Below are positions 22,393 through 34,860 of a stretch of 64,000 nucleotides of DNA, piece after piece (positions within the stretch are counted from its first letter, which is position 1; every line of letters begins with the position of its first letter). This DNA is from Chelonoidis abingdonii. Taxonomy: Eukaryota > Chordata > Testudines > Testudinidae. The DNA lies in assembly GCF_003597395.2 (NCBI RefSeq), contig NC_133778.1, positions 17,864,623 through 17,928,622 on the forward strand, given 5' to 3'. A program made the position numbers and the translations under genes. Under the pieces are notes generated by a model. It did not search any database. It was not told the origin of the DNA and saw only the letters and a program-made list of their open reading frames with translations.

Positions 22393-25300
22393 TGAGTGTA
22401 TAAATTGCAAAAATTTAAAACCAATTTGAAAAACCATATGTACTGCATAAAACCACAAAACTTCCAGAATCTTCTCAGACTGCATGTATACATCATTCCC
22501 TGAAAGTTATGGTATTTGCAAAGGTCTGTGTTCTCTGATGTGTTCTAAATTACCACAGACATATGCTGATGAAATTAACTTCTACTTATTGTAATTTTGC
22601 ATAATTTTGTGCGTTCCAGGCTTAATATATCTCTAACGTTTAGGGGACAAAATTATTTCCTTGCTAACCTCACACTGGGCCTGATTCTAAACTCCCGCTG
22701 AGTTTAATGTATGGGAACAAGGCTGTTGTAACAACTGCGTTATGGTATTAATCAAGTTAAGACAAAAATTTTGTGAAAAGTGAATGGCTTTTGGCTTTGA
22801 GGCTTACAAAATCTACAGACAACAAATAACCGGATTACAGTAAAACCTGCCTTTTATATTAAAATGATTGATATAAGACCAAAACCATTAGTGAATAAAT
22901 TTATTGCACACCAATCTTTAAAAGCTCCTTCCACAACACTGTACGTAGCAAAATTCTCTTAAGGTATTATCTGACAGAATTGTTACTTATTCAAAAACTT
23001 ACATAGCAAAGGGAGGAATATAATTAGAAGACCTGAAAAATGAATAGATTGTGTGCATCTGCTTAGATTGTTTTGTGTGGAATGAAACCACTTAAAATAA
23101 TAATAGAGGAGGAAAAAAAACCATCTAGCAAAGTTATGCATTTATATGTCCTACGCAATATAGTGATTACCTGGTGTAATGCCTGTGAAGGAAGCTGTAG
23201 ACGTAGAATCATTAGTATGCTTTTCACTATACAAGGGTAATATTCCAAATGCTCTGAGCACGCTACTCCTGCATGCAGAAGTAGAGAGGGATTTTCTTTA
23301 TGTGATCTGCCCTCAGAAAGATGAAAATGAGTGAGTCATCCTCATGTGAAAGCCCATGTACTATTCTTGAAAACGTGCTGTACTACACAGATGGATTTCC
23401 CTTTGCTAGCATTAGCTTTAGCCATTGAAAGAAATCACCAAGGTCCTGAGAATAATTAAGGTATTTTCCATTAGAAACACTGAGTGAATCAACTCTTTGA
23501 TTACCAAATGTGTGATTTCTTACTGGAATATTTATGACTATATTATTGGTTCTGGCATATAAAGAGGGAATGTTTATATTTCTACAGTGAATGTTAAGAG
23601 ATTGTGAAAAAAATGCTACCGGACTGTTCATTCTATCAATGTCTTCATTCCTTTTTAAATTTCAAGATTTCAAGGACAAAAGCAAACCTCCTGTTCAATG
23701 GTCCTTCCCTGTTGTTCCTAGGAAAAATGTCTTAAATGCAAGATCTAAAACTGTGATCACGGCAACATTTCATTTCTGTGTTGAACAGTGAGTTTCCAGA
23801 GTTCAAATGTGTTGATATTTGCTTCAAGGATTAAAAAGCAGGGAGGTCTATAAAGTCCCCGTACTTCTAAGCAGGAGAAACATCTGCTGGGTACAGTCCC
23901 AAGCAGCTTGCTAGCTAAATCCAGCAACTGGGAATTCTTTAGTTAATTAGGTTCCCCCTATCGGTAGGTGTCACTGCAGCTAATAAAGAATGGAATTGCA
24001 AACATCTGTGGTGAAAGAAAAATAATTCAATTGGTCCAAGACATGAAAAAAACAAACACGCACATATCCCAACAATGCCATGGCATCTCCAGAAATGATC
24101 TGGAAAAAACCCTAGAGTGATCTGTAAAGTGTATATAACAGAAACACCCATTTCACAGCAAATGAACAAAAAAACTCATGCTGAGATTATTAAAGCAGCT
24201 CCACTATGAAAGACTAGAAATATAAAAATAACCCTCAAAATTAAATCTGAATGCAAGTAAGATGGGTGAGCAAGAAAGATAAAGATACTAATAAGGTATG
24301 ATTTTCAGGTTCACACAGGGACTATAAAAAGCTTATTAACTGCTGCTACTGCTGTGTGTTTTAAGTTATTTTATCACTTAGCTTTACAGCAGAAGAAATA
24401 CTCTCTAGAAGCAATGCTGTGCTTTGATTAATTGCTTTCATACATACACTTTTACAGCGTATTAGACATTGCTGTGAAGATCTTTAGTGAGTCAGATTAA
24501 CTGCTTGTGATTACTGCTCCAGACTCATTTTATGTTTATATTTATTTTAACAGCAACGTTAATTAAATATTTGTTTTATATTTCTAATGTTTTTCTAACT
24601 ACCTAAAAGGGTTGTTATTAAATGTTTACTTATTGGACAGGAGCTAAGTAACCCTTATAGTATTATTGGGTGAAAAGATTTTACTAAAGCTACCGTACTA
24701 CAGAGACTATATAGCAGGTCTCAGTAGAAGTAGTCCACGATTGGAGAACAAGTGCACACAACACAACTATAAAGCGCAAGTCAGTCATAGTTTAAAATAA
24801 AGCATTATAGAGAATAATTGCCTCTGTTCAGCAAAGGCAGGTACCCACCTTCCTCTTCTTTCACGCCTGGCACCGCCCTTTCCACAAACTGAGAAAAGGT
24901 TGCTATGAGGGAGCAATAGGATCTGTAAGAAGATTTGGTTTCTTTTGCCAGCAAGGAGTGGGTTACACAGACATCTTGGGGTTCTCAAATCCACTCAACC
25001 TACTATGGATCACTTCAAAAGCTGCACTGAGCACAGAATTATTTGCAGATGGAAGTAGTTCTAAGCAGTAAACACAATCGAACTTTGCATTCATAGGGCT
25101 GCTGAGACAATCTGAGGAAAGAGAAAACTGATCTGGCCACAGGCTAATGAATTTAGTTATGTGCAGTCCAGGTCAACGTATTAGTTTTTCTGTAACTATA
25201 AATCTGATGTGAATTTTTTAAATTAAGCTCTACATTCAGCCACATTTTGGTAAATCAAAGTATGCTCATGCTAACCATCTTCAAACCCATTTTGGAGAGA

Positions 25301-27371
25301 GTTCAATTGCAGCAATAAAACAATGGGGTTTAGCTGATTACAGGCAACAGGAAAAGGAAAGGTTAAGCAGAAAAAGTTGATATTCAGAAGATTTCTCTCT
25401 TTATTAAGGATGAAGCAGTCTCATTAAAGAAGCCTACATTATTAACACTAATATTGGTTGCTGCTGAGTTTTTATGCCAATTTTGAGAGAAACAAGGACA
25501 TATTTTTTATTATATTCAACTGTTGGGAACAAGACTAAAATGACCGAGCTTTCAGATTCAGTCTAATGCGAGTAAAATTTATCTTTTTAACAACTCTGAT
25601 TAAAAACAAAAACAAAAAATAAAAAGAAACCCCACCCTCAACTTCTTTGATGCTCAAATTAGCATCTTTTCTCCAGCATGCTGAATTAATTAGTAGAGTG
25701 ACAAAGGAATTAGTCTTGATAGGATCAAAGCTGAAACCATATTTACTGGAATTTAAAATTAAGAACATAGAGCATTAACTCTCCATATTCCATGTAACTT
25801 TCTACATCCCATACTATCCGGTGTCTGAATTCCCGGACAAAATAAACCAACAGTGCAATATTTTTCCTACTGAAGTTCTTCTAGAAAGAAAAAGACTCTT
25901 GCCTCAAAAGCTGCCACAGTAGAGAACTTTTCCAATAGAACATGCAAATCTTGAAATGTTTATTTTTACATACTGCTGATTACGTAAATTCAGAGGCATT
26001 AACAGAATGAAGCAAACAGAGTCGAGAGAGGATATTTAACAGCATTTATATAAATGCTTGGCTCCCAAAATTGTTACTACCTTTAAGGGTCAGTCAAGAA
26101 ACTCCTAGTATCAAATCTTCTGAGAAGTCTCTTTGCTGTAGTACTTGACAAATAAATATCTATATTAAACGCAGAGGACCAAATTCAGAAGCTACATATC
26201 AAATGCAAGAGCTACATTACAAAGTGAAGTTTAATACTGTAGCATCCATGTGAAAATCAATAAAAAATGGTCATCTAGGATTAAATGTCTCCTGGTTTTG
26301 GTGTTTTGGACAGAATACAAGCTCCAGTATCAGACAAACAAATACACCCCATCTAGTTTTCTGCGAGTCAGCTCTTTTCCATAGATGTCGCAGACTAAAG
26401 GTGGTCTAGACAGGTCCCCTACAGTTTTCTCTCTACAATCATTGTTATTATCCCTACCTCTGTATGCCTCAAATCCCTCCTTTTAAATGCTGAATTTGTC
26501 CTCAGCTTCAATAGCAGTGAGCACTGTATTACACTGTGTGAACTGGCTGGTAGGAAATGCTTATCTAGTAGGGCAGCTCTATCCCTCATCGCCAAAAGCC
26601 GAGCAACACCTCTGTAATACAGTAGTTTCACTAGAGCTGGAAGGGAAGAGACACCTGAAAGCACTCCACTCTCATACTCAGGTCTTCTGTGTCAGAAGAG
26701 GCCATCTGCAAAAGCACTGTGCCAATCTACTGAATCAGTTGCATGGAATAACTCTCATTAGCTTCTCTAGCTATGTAAACACTAGGGATAAAGGATGGTT
26801 ATTAAGGATAACAACGGTTTAAGATATTTATTTCTGGAACAAGTGATAATGTATTCACATTGTACGGAATCGGAGAGGGGAGCGGGAATTGTGCCTTTAC
26901 TGAGTGGTGTTTTCCTGTGATATTAACTAACTGTAGGAAATCTGTGACATCAAATGGTGGCCTTGCTTCTATTTCCATGTTCACACAAGCTAGCGCTCAG
27001 GTCTCCTAATTAACTGTTTCTTTCTTTCTTGCAAGGGGCACCCATTCCAAGCAGTGTAGACTCCCACATCACGTATATCAACCCTACAGTACTGCGGCAC
27101 AGTTATGATTTACAACTTGACCAAAGGAATCAGAAATTGATTTATAGTCTGTCCAATCCACCAAGTTCTATTTGCTTGTCCACTAGACTGTGTAACTACC
27201 ATTCTCTCATATAATCTTATATTTTCTTCCTTTCGCATGCCAGTGGCTGATTTTCTTCCCCTGTGTTCAATACCACAGGCAAGTAATTACATCTAAAGTG
27301 AAAGCGAATACTGTTCTAGATATTAACCTATATGGAGTTTGCAAATGTAATCTCTGTGGTAGCCCAATAAC
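22393..27371. other. About 5 kb of mostly unique intron sequence
   Basis: A/T-rich with few recognisable repeats. A splice-bounded 40-bp minus-strand segment near 24847-24886 is discussed as a finding but not called. No protein motif was recognised in any open frame. Confidence 0.5.
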
Positions 27372-27517
27372 AACATTTTCAAAGGCACCTACATCCCATA
27401 GTCAAAAATGACTGACTTTCCACTGACTTTCAATAAATCTTGGGCTCTTAAATGCCTAAAAGTCATTTTTGAAAAGGGATTTAGGTTCCTTGGTCACTTA
27501 GGTACTTTGAAAATGTT
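27372..27517. mobile_element. MITE with perfect 13-bp AACATTTTCAAAG ends
   Basis: aacattttcaaag at 27372-27384 and its exact complement ctttgaaaatgtt at 27505-27517. The centre is also self-complementary (gtcaaaaatgactga, ttgaaagt-type blocks). Same style as 4564-4724. Confidence 0.75.
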
Positions 27518-28329
27518 CTTTATTGTTTTTAAACTGTTTTGGTGTAAAATTTAAGTGTCAACTCCTAAAATGCATCACATAATGAATCTGAAATCTGTGG
27601 TCAGAAAAACATATCAGCTGTGATACCTAGTACATTTTAACAAGGCTGGGGGCATGTGCGTAGGGGTAGGCAGAGTCAGAATAGATACAGCTGACAACTA
27701 GGTTGTGTATCAGGCATCACTAAAGCCCCCTACTTATTCCCATCACATGGCCAAAAGCAAGAGCTCCCTGAAAGATTTCAGTGCCAGGCCACTACAAAGC
27801 TAGGCAGATTTCACAGAAAGCCCTCTCTAATATTCTGGCACTCTAGGAGCTGCTTACCTTGCTGATGCCTAATATTGGGTCCGTGGCTGAGTGAAAAAGT
27901 GAGTTAATACGCTGTTGTGTTTATTTCCTCCACACCCCTTTTTGGGCACCTGGATTAAGTCAGAAACAGGAATGAGGTTGGAGGTCTTAAGTCTAGATCT
28001 CACTGAACAAGTACTTATACATCAACGTTAACATAATCTGACACATTTAAACACCACTGGCGACCTCTGCTCAGGACACTCTGAGCTGGAATCTCAAACT
28101 TCTTGTGGGTCAAGACTGAAACATGCTAGCATACTACGCAGAATAAGGCTTGTAAAGCATCTGCTCATATGTACTTGGCCTCATTCAATGGTGTCATTCT
28201 CCTATTTTTATGTGCACTAACATCTATCCCCCATAACAACTATATTTATTTCTACTAAAATATTTATATCTAATTTTGTAGTAAAGTAATAAAACTTGAA
28301 TTCATTTATTCTTAGTCAGTGGGATGGTC
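27518..28329. other. No feature recognised
   Basis: Ordinary intron-like sequence. Confidence 0.5.
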
Positions 28330-29180
28330 CAGTAAGTGATGCTGCACATGGGTGGCACGTATCAAAGGCCAGTGGAGGCTGTGCCTCCCCAAACAGTCCT
28401 GTGTGGTCCTGCCCATGCTCCACCCCCTGGGCCTCTCCTGCTTCTTGCTGGCATTCTGCCACTCTTCCCCTGTGACTGGAGCTGGGGACAGCCTGTGGCC
28501 AGGGACTATAGGTGGCTGGAACTGGTGCTTGCTAGGGTGACCAGCTGTCTGGTTTTTGACTGGAACACCTGTTTGAAAAGGACCCTGGTGGCTCCAGTCA
28601 GCACTGCCAACCTGGCTGTTGAAAGTCCAGTCGGCGGTGCTGCAGAGATAAGGCAGGCTAGTCCCTACCTGTCCTGGCACCTAACAGGTCCAGCTCCTAA
28701 GGACACGGGGCTCCATGTGGTGCCCCCACCCTGAGCACCGGCTCCGTATTCCCATTGGCCGGGAACCCCACCCCAGAGCCCTCACCCCTTCCTGCACCCC
28801 AACTCCCTGCCTTAACTCGCAGCCCCCTCCCACATTCCAAATCCCTTGGCCCCAGCATGGCGGCCCCTCCCATACCCGAAATCCCTCATCCTCAGCCCCA
28901 CCCCATAGCCTGAACCCCCAGCTGGAACCCTCATCTCCTCCTGCACCCCAACACCCTGCCCCAACCGGGAGCCCCCTCCTGTACTCTGAACCCCTCATTT
29001 CTGGCCCCATCCTGGAGCCCACACCCCCCATTAGAGCCTTCACTCCTTCTTGCACCTCAAATTCCTGCCCAGTGAAAGTGAGTGAGGGTGGGAAAGGCGG
29101 GGTCTTGGGCAGAAGGGGGAGGCTGGGGGCTAGCCTCCCTGAGCCCAGAGTTCACCCTCCGCCCACGGTGCTGCACTAAG
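28330..29180. repeat. GC-rich dispersed repeat with an internal minisatellite
   Basis: From about 28540 this follows a repeat I recall from turtles: ggtgaccagctgtctggttt, gaaaaggaccctggtggctc, ccagtcggcggtgctgcaga and cattggccgggaaccc. Then come degenerate units of about 75-80 bp based on gagccctcaccccttcctgc and ccccaactccctgcc (28755-29065), closing at gtgaaagtgagtgagggtgg. Transposon class unassigned; the open frames on both strands are shadows of the repeat. Confidence 0.6.
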
Positions 29181-29267
29181 CTGTCCTTTTTAACAATGAA
29201 GCGTCATCTCAGAAATCAGAGTTTTAACATGGCTCTTTCAAAGTACAGATGGTTAAGTTAGTTCTGA

Positions 29268-29634
29268 TCAAAACAGAATAATAGCATTATAGAAAGGTGG
29301 GGCTGGAAGGGACCTCGAGAGGTCGTAAGTCCAGCTCCCTGCTCTGGGGCAGGAGCAAGTAAACCTAACCATTCCTGACAGGTGTTTGTCCAACCTCTTC
29401 TTAAAAACTAGTAATGGAGATTCCATCACCTCCCCTGGAAGACAACTGCAGAATTTAACTATCCTTCTAGTTGGAAAGTTTTTCCTAAAATCTAACTGAA
29501 ATCTTCTCTGCTTCAGATTAAGTCCATTACTTCTCATCCTACCTTCAGTGGACAAGCAAAATAATTGATCACAATCCTCTTTATAACAGCCCTTCACATA
29601 TGTGAAGACTGTTATCAGGTCCCACTTCAAAAAC
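29268..29634 (-). mobile_element. CR1 LINE 3' fragment
   Basis: The minus-strand frame reads WDLITVFTYVKGCYKEDCDQ, then RSNGLNLKQRRFQLDFRKNF and the usual ESPLLVFKKRLDKHL segment, followed by the ggtcccttccag complement and the CR1 tail near 29290. This is the C-terminal end of CR1 ORF2 plus the 3' UTR, in one open frame of about 120 codons. The 5' truncation coincides with the end of the tRNA-Asn pseudogene. Confidence 0.92.
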
Positions 29635-29708
29635 AGTCTTTGGGTGAACTTGAACCACCAATCTTTCGGTTAACAGCTAAATACACCAACACACTGTGTC
29701 ATAGAGGC
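29635..29708 (-). pseudogene. tRNA-Asn (GTT) pseudogene
   Basis: Read on the minus strand, 74 nt line up end to end with a vertebrate nuclear tRNA-Asn. The anticodon loop is CTGTTAA (anticodon GTT), followed by CCGAAAGATTGGTGG and TTCAAGTTCACC (T arm, B-box-like). The T stem pairs. The acceptor stem has about three mismatches (pairs 2-71, 5-68, 7-66) and the anticodon stem one (A30-C40), so it is a decayed copy. A TTTTT run (29633-29629), a Pol III terminator, lies two bases after the discriminator position. Confidence 0.85.
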
Positions 29709-29779
29709 CACAGGCAAAGCCGTAATAGCCCAATTCACAAACTAAACCCTAAGCTTAAAAATGTTTTGGATTGAGTCCA

Positions 29780-29860
29780 ATTTAAAACAGATCTTAGGAG
29801 CGGGGACCAGGCCTTCCATTCTCTTTGTACAGCACCCCAGCACAATGGATTCCCAATCCT
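29780..29860 (+). repeat. Core-SINE/MIR-like repeat fragment
   Basis: gagcggggaccaggccttcc, then tttgtacagcaccccagcac and aatggattcccaatcctgac match the 3' part of the family at 14470 and 19425. Confidence 0.5.
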
Positions 29861-30550
29861 GACAGGAAGAACTGGCAGCCAGGATGGCCTCCTACCTTTC
29901 TCCCTTCTGACGAGTCTGGGGCTCTGTTTCATGAAGGGAGGAGAAAACAAATGCAGGTTCTGATTGAAGCCTGTCCTTCTTAGTGTTAGCTTTTGAGAGA
30001 GGCAAGGCTGAGCCTAGAGGGTGAAGAGAGAGACTCACAGAGCAACCAACTGGTGCTTCAAATTGAGGTGTCGCTCTGTCACTCCCTGCTAAATCTGCTG
30101 CTTCCTCTGGGTGCAGTTGGGGATTCTGCTGAATTGGTGTAACACTTTGTAATCTTTATGTTGAAATGTTCCCAGTTAATATTAAGTTGTAAAAGATAAG
30201 GGTGCACTAAAACCCAACATTTTTCAAGTTTTAGCCTCTGGGTCAGTTACAGAAAATGTATTTAGTAGACGAACCCTGAGTGACACTCTGAATGATAACA
30301 CCAAACTTTACTTAAAAGAAAAATGATTAGTTAAGCAAACAGGCACACAATCACGACTTACACAATAGGCCAATTACACTTACACTCAAAGATGAAATAG
30401 CTTATCAGTGGGTGAGATCAGTCCACTGACAACAGAGTGAAGCACAACCTCATAGTCTTGGAACTTAACAGTACCACTTTGAGGTTAACTGGTGTTCTCC
30501 CCAAATTAACAAAAACTATTCCTTTTATAAGCAGCATCTATCCTGTGGCA
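29861..30550. other. No feature recognised
   Basis: Ordinary sequence between a repeat fragment and a SINE. Confidence 0.5.
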
Positions 30551-30666
30551 GATGGGTATTCACCCACGAAAGTTCATGCTCCAATATGTCTGTTAGTCTA
30601 TAAGGTGCCACAGGACTCTTTGCTGCTTTTACAGATCCAGACTAACACAGCTACCCCTCTGATACT
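30551..30666 (-). mobile_element. Turtle Pol III SINE (single copy)
   Basis: The plus strand shows the complement: gggtattcacccacgaaag, ctgttagtctataaggtgcc, ggactctttgctgcttttac, agatccagactaacacagct. On the minus strand the tRNA-like promoter end is at 30666 and the body ends near 30551. A normal single-orientation copy, useful for comparison with the fold-back pairs. Confidence 0.9.
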
Positions 30667-31689
30667 TTACCCCTTTTATAATCCATTATAACACTAATTA
30701 GCATTAAAAGTCCCCATTACCATATTCACATTTCTGCTGCCTCCTTACTGGTTCTTTTAATTACACATTCTTTAAATTAACACCTGCACCAATGCCCTTC
30801 CAATACTATCAGCATAGACACCATTTCAATACATTTCACATTTCTCCAAAGAACTCATTAAAAACCTTGCTCAAACCAGTTGTAACTGAAACTTCGCAGC
30901 AACATAACCATGCTACCTTCCATTTTCCCCATCTTACTGTCTCCAACTTATCTCTAAATTCTACTCACACTGGAACTCAATGTTCCATACTTCTCTACGC
31001 TTAGGTTAATTTAGGACAAAGCCTAATTTCTACTTCACATAGGCTACACCGGGACACTGTTCCTTGGTGCACTCTACTTCACCCCCTCCACCTCCTAACA
31101 GTCCAGGTCATAGAAGTTTGGAGGGTGTGGAAAGGAAAATAATCAGTTGTCACATGAATGCTGCAATAAGATAGCCATTAGGGATCCAAACTTTATAAAA
31201 GAATTTTTTAAAAATCTACAACATCTCCCTTGTGTTTTTTTCTCTCTCTCTCCCTTCATTCCACTTCACTTCCTTTCTACTATTAGTAATGCTGCTTCTA
31301 CTACATATGAGTGACCAGAATTTCTAAGTAAAAAGCTGGGATACAGGTCATGGCAGGTACACTGTGGATAATTTTGGTGGGAATCAGCGAGATGTAAACA
31401 GGAGGGGATTTGCAGCTAAGGGAGACACTTCCTCTCCCAGTGTTGACAAGTCTCATGGTATTTCTTAAAGCTCCAGCTGCTAGAATCAAGAGACTGCACA
31501 AGAATCGCCATTCTGATCTGAAAGGAAAGTTAATTTCTAGCCTTCATGGCTGTGGAGAACAGCCTGAAAATGTGAAGTGGGTGTATCATAAAGGCTCAGA
31601 AACCAGAAGACAAATTAAAAGACCCCAACATTTATTTTTAAAAATCTCAGTTTTAAAGCTAATCTCCTTATTTTTTGAGGTTCCAGATT
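30667..31689. other. No gene recognised
   Basis: Contains a TC-rich run near 31238-31256; otherwise nothing. Confidence 0.5.
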
Positions 31690-31807
31690 CATGATTTTTC
31701 CAATCCCCAGATTTTTGCCCCAGATCCCTAAACGGACCCCTCAAGGATTGAACTCACAACCCTGAGTTTAGCAGGCCAATACTCAAACCACTGAGCTATC
31801 CCTCCCC
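31690..31807 (-). mobile_element. tRNA-derived SINE of a second family
   Basis: The minus strand reads GGGATAGCTCAGTGGTTTGA (A box), GCCTGCTAAACTCAGG (anticodon-arm-like) and GAGTTCAATCC (B box), followed by a tail with GATCTGGGGCAAAAATCTGG. The tRNA-like head is 31807-31734. It is unrelated in sequence to the other SINE family in this window. The internal Pol III promoter boxes are well kept. Confidence 0.8.
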
Positions 31808-32854
31808 TTAGCCATTACTAATTCCAACCCCAGTCTCTTGTATGTGTGACATTTTTAGGTGTCATGCAGAAAAAAGCAAAAAACAAACAAAAAAGATTTG
31901 TTGTGTTATCATTTGAAAGACGTGTTTCAGTATAATAAATAATAGATGTTTTTGCATTTTTAACTGTCAAAATCAGGCTGCATGATAAAAAATACCTTTC
32001 CTCCGTGGCCATAACCATGGAGCTGTGGTACATTTCTAATTAGACGTAGCAGAATGTGGTTAATATCATTCCCTAGAGATTTATTGTTAGTTTGCAGATT
32101 CTTTTCAGTAGAATTCTGTTAATGTTAAGGTCCACTGGAGGCCAATAACAAGAAGCCACTGGGAGGAGAAATCTGTCTGCCTGTCAAAACAGTGGCTATC
32201 AATTATAACTATAAATACAATTCCTTTAAATATCTTAGTGGTAGTAGAGATTTCAAGTGATGCATGGGTCTGAGTGACTTTCTACTGTGCTAGACGGGCT
32301 GTGGGAGAAACATCTGCCCACATGACACAAATGCACTATGATTTTTCAACCCAGAGTCCAGGAGCATTAGCGTCTAGTCTTCTCAAACTCCCTTTGAGAT
32401 ATTTTCTCCAGAAAGCCTTACACACAGCTTCCTCCTGTTTTAAAGAGTTTAAATGGGACAACTTGACAAATATGGCTTCAGCTCATTTCTGTAGCTGACT
32501 TTGTAGCAGAACATTTAGATAGTTACAATGTTACTAAATAGGAGATGAAATAATGGAATGGTTGAAAAATATAATACATAAAAAACAGCTAGCTGAAGGC
32601 TGCAATTACACTGTTCACTAGAAGAACCTAATTTAGGACAGAACTGTGGAGCAGAGGTAGCTATTTGCCCTTTGGTACAAGCTCGTAAGTCTCATTAGTA
32701 TTACTAAGAGTTATACAAACATATTGAGAAGAACATGCTCCCATGTACTGTATATTGCAGGAGATTAACTGCACCTCATTTTGGGGACTGAGGGAGGTAC
32801 ACGCTGTCATTCTCAGGCAGTATCTCTGCTAGTTAATTAAACAGGAACCTCTGC

Positions 32855-32947
32855 TGTCAATCTCAAGAGGGAGCTCTTGCCATCCTTGACACAAAGCCAA
32901 TTGTCAAATGTCAAGAATGGTGAGAGCTCCCTGTTGAGAGAATGACA
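32855..32947. repeat. Imperfect inverted repeat, about 37-bp arms
   Basis: tgtcaatctcaagagggagc continuing ctcttgccatccttgaca pairs with tgtcaagaatggtgagagct continuing ccctgttgagagaatgaca, leaving a loop of about 17 bp. Arm mismatches are scattered. Confidence 0.8.
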
Positions 32948-33195
32948 ATAAGGGAAAAGCACAGTAGATAAATTTCAACTTCCCTTTGCCCTAACCCTTC
33001 GCTACTGAATTTATGTGGACTTTGAAAGTAGTTATTAGAAATCAAATTAGTTAGTTACAGCTGTGTAAGTTTCGGAGAGAATGACAAAGTACCTTCAGTG
33101 GAGGGACTCAGTATATGGTAGTTTTGGATACTAGCGATTTCCTCTTGTGGATAATCAAAAACTGCGTGTATAAAAACAAGTCAGTACGACTTATA

Positions 33196-33252
33196 ACCTT
33201 TTGGTCACTCTGCTGCTAATTTCATGACAGCAGAGTGACCAATCAATAAAGG
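33196..33252. repeat. Perfect 15-bp hairpin with extended flanks
   Basis: ttggtcactctgctg (33201-33215) and cagcagagtgaccaa (33228-33242) are exact complements around a 12-bp loop. The flanking acctt (33196) and aaggt (about 33248-33252) also pair after a small bulge. Confidence 0.9.
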
Positions 33253-34639
33253 TAAAAAAGTTGAGGACTATACCATAATCAGAAGATGTCTCTGGCACCT
33301 AAGTGATAGAGCCCAAGACATTCTCTCATCAAACTCTGAAGAAAGTAGGCCGTACATACACTTTTCTCAGTGCCTGCTTCACGTACAAAAATAAATCTCA
33401 GAACAATGGGAAGCTGAAAACTTTATGACCACTATTATATGAACTACCCAGTACTGCTATACATTAGACACAATCTTTTCAATATTATACACATATGGTT
33501 TCAATAAAAACTTGATGACCATTTCTATTTCTTTAATATCAAAGAAGCCCTGCTTTTTGAGCTAACAGTCAGATAAATTCATTTTGATAGACAAGAGCAT
33601 GGAGAATTTGTAGAATAGATCTCAAAAACTTTAAATAGTTGTGTACTGCCAACTACATACTAACAAAGTAGCTTAAAACAATATGAACCTTCTAATTTTG
33701 GCTAGGCTATGCCAGCTCCATGCCAGCTCTCAGAATCTTTTCTCTCCCTAAATTTTCTTGTCCATTATGCTTTGGTTACTTGAAACAGAGTGGTTTAAAC
33801 TCATTTTATTGCATTTGTTAGCAAGTTTATGGTGACAGCTTGCCATTATTTTCCATGAAATATACTAAAAACTTTAATTACTGTCTGCTACTTTCTTATT
33901 TACGTATAGTGACATCATGCTTGCTACCAGTGTTTCCCTTTGATTTCTGTTCACAATTTCCCCCCTTGCATTATCTGAGATTTTATTCACTCATTCCATT
34001 GTACTGGTACTGTAAGAATGACAAAGAAAATGTGTGGATAAATACTAGACTATTTGTAAATAATGTAGTCAATTAATTTAGCAATTTTTTTGTCCCAAAC
34101 TGTCCACAGATCAATCATGATTCTCCTGAATTTGTAGTTATCAGTATTTGTTCATCAAATCATTTGTGTGAACAAATTTTAGCTAATGGGTTATCCATGA
34201 ATTGCACATTAGGGTTATTCATCATACTGAACATTTTGGATATTTGTTGTCTGTGATTGGTTGCATAGTATTGTTGCTGCTCCCTGATTGGGTGACCTAA
34301 TATTTAGAAACTATTTCCCTAAACACTTCATTTCTTAATTGAACATGTTTTGGCTATAGGCCCAAAATTTGCTGCATGAGAAAAACTGTATGAACAAAGG
34401 TTCAACCATGCAAATGTTTGTGAACAGGCTTTTACACTATTTGACCAGCTGTAATGCATCCATTCACAGTTGACAGTTTCAGTGAGATATAATTTATCTG
34501 CGCTGGAGAACAAACTAGAGCTCTGATCCTGAAAAGACTTAAACACTTGCTTTCAATTTCACTGGATGTCTCCTTGATCTTCCATTATGAAAAGGGTAAA
34601 AGCAGTTCTTGATTTACCTTCTCTATATCATTCATTCAT

Positions 34640-34860
34640 TATTTGATCTCTCTCTATAACGTCCTCTCCTCTTTTACTACTCTAAACTTAACAGTTCAGC
34701 CTTTTCAAACTTTCATCATCTGGAAGTTTTCCCATTACCAATAATTTCTTTCATCCTATTGGTCCCCTATATTTTTGCTATATCCTTTGAGATAGTCTGG
34801 CCAGACATGAATTCTAGGTGAGGATGTACTATTGATTTATATAATGGCATTATATAACTA
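34640..34860 (-). mobile_element. CR1 LINE fragment
   Basis: The plus strand shows the complement of a diverged CR1 3' segment: tcagccttttcaaactttca, tttgagatagtctggccaga and ctattgatttatataatggc, in the order of the CR1 ORF2 C-terminus. Old and heavily mutated. Confidence 0.6.

Larger units (their letters stand above)
31808..34639. other. Mostly unique sequence with two hairpins
   Basis: A/T-rich; the inverted repeats at 32855-32947 and 33201-33242 are listed separately. No gene or transposon boundary was recognised. Confidence 0.5.

Noticed and set aside
28312..29179. Overlapping frames of 120-154 codons on both strands
   Set aside because: They lie in a GC-rich dispersed repeat with an internal minisatellite; no motif.
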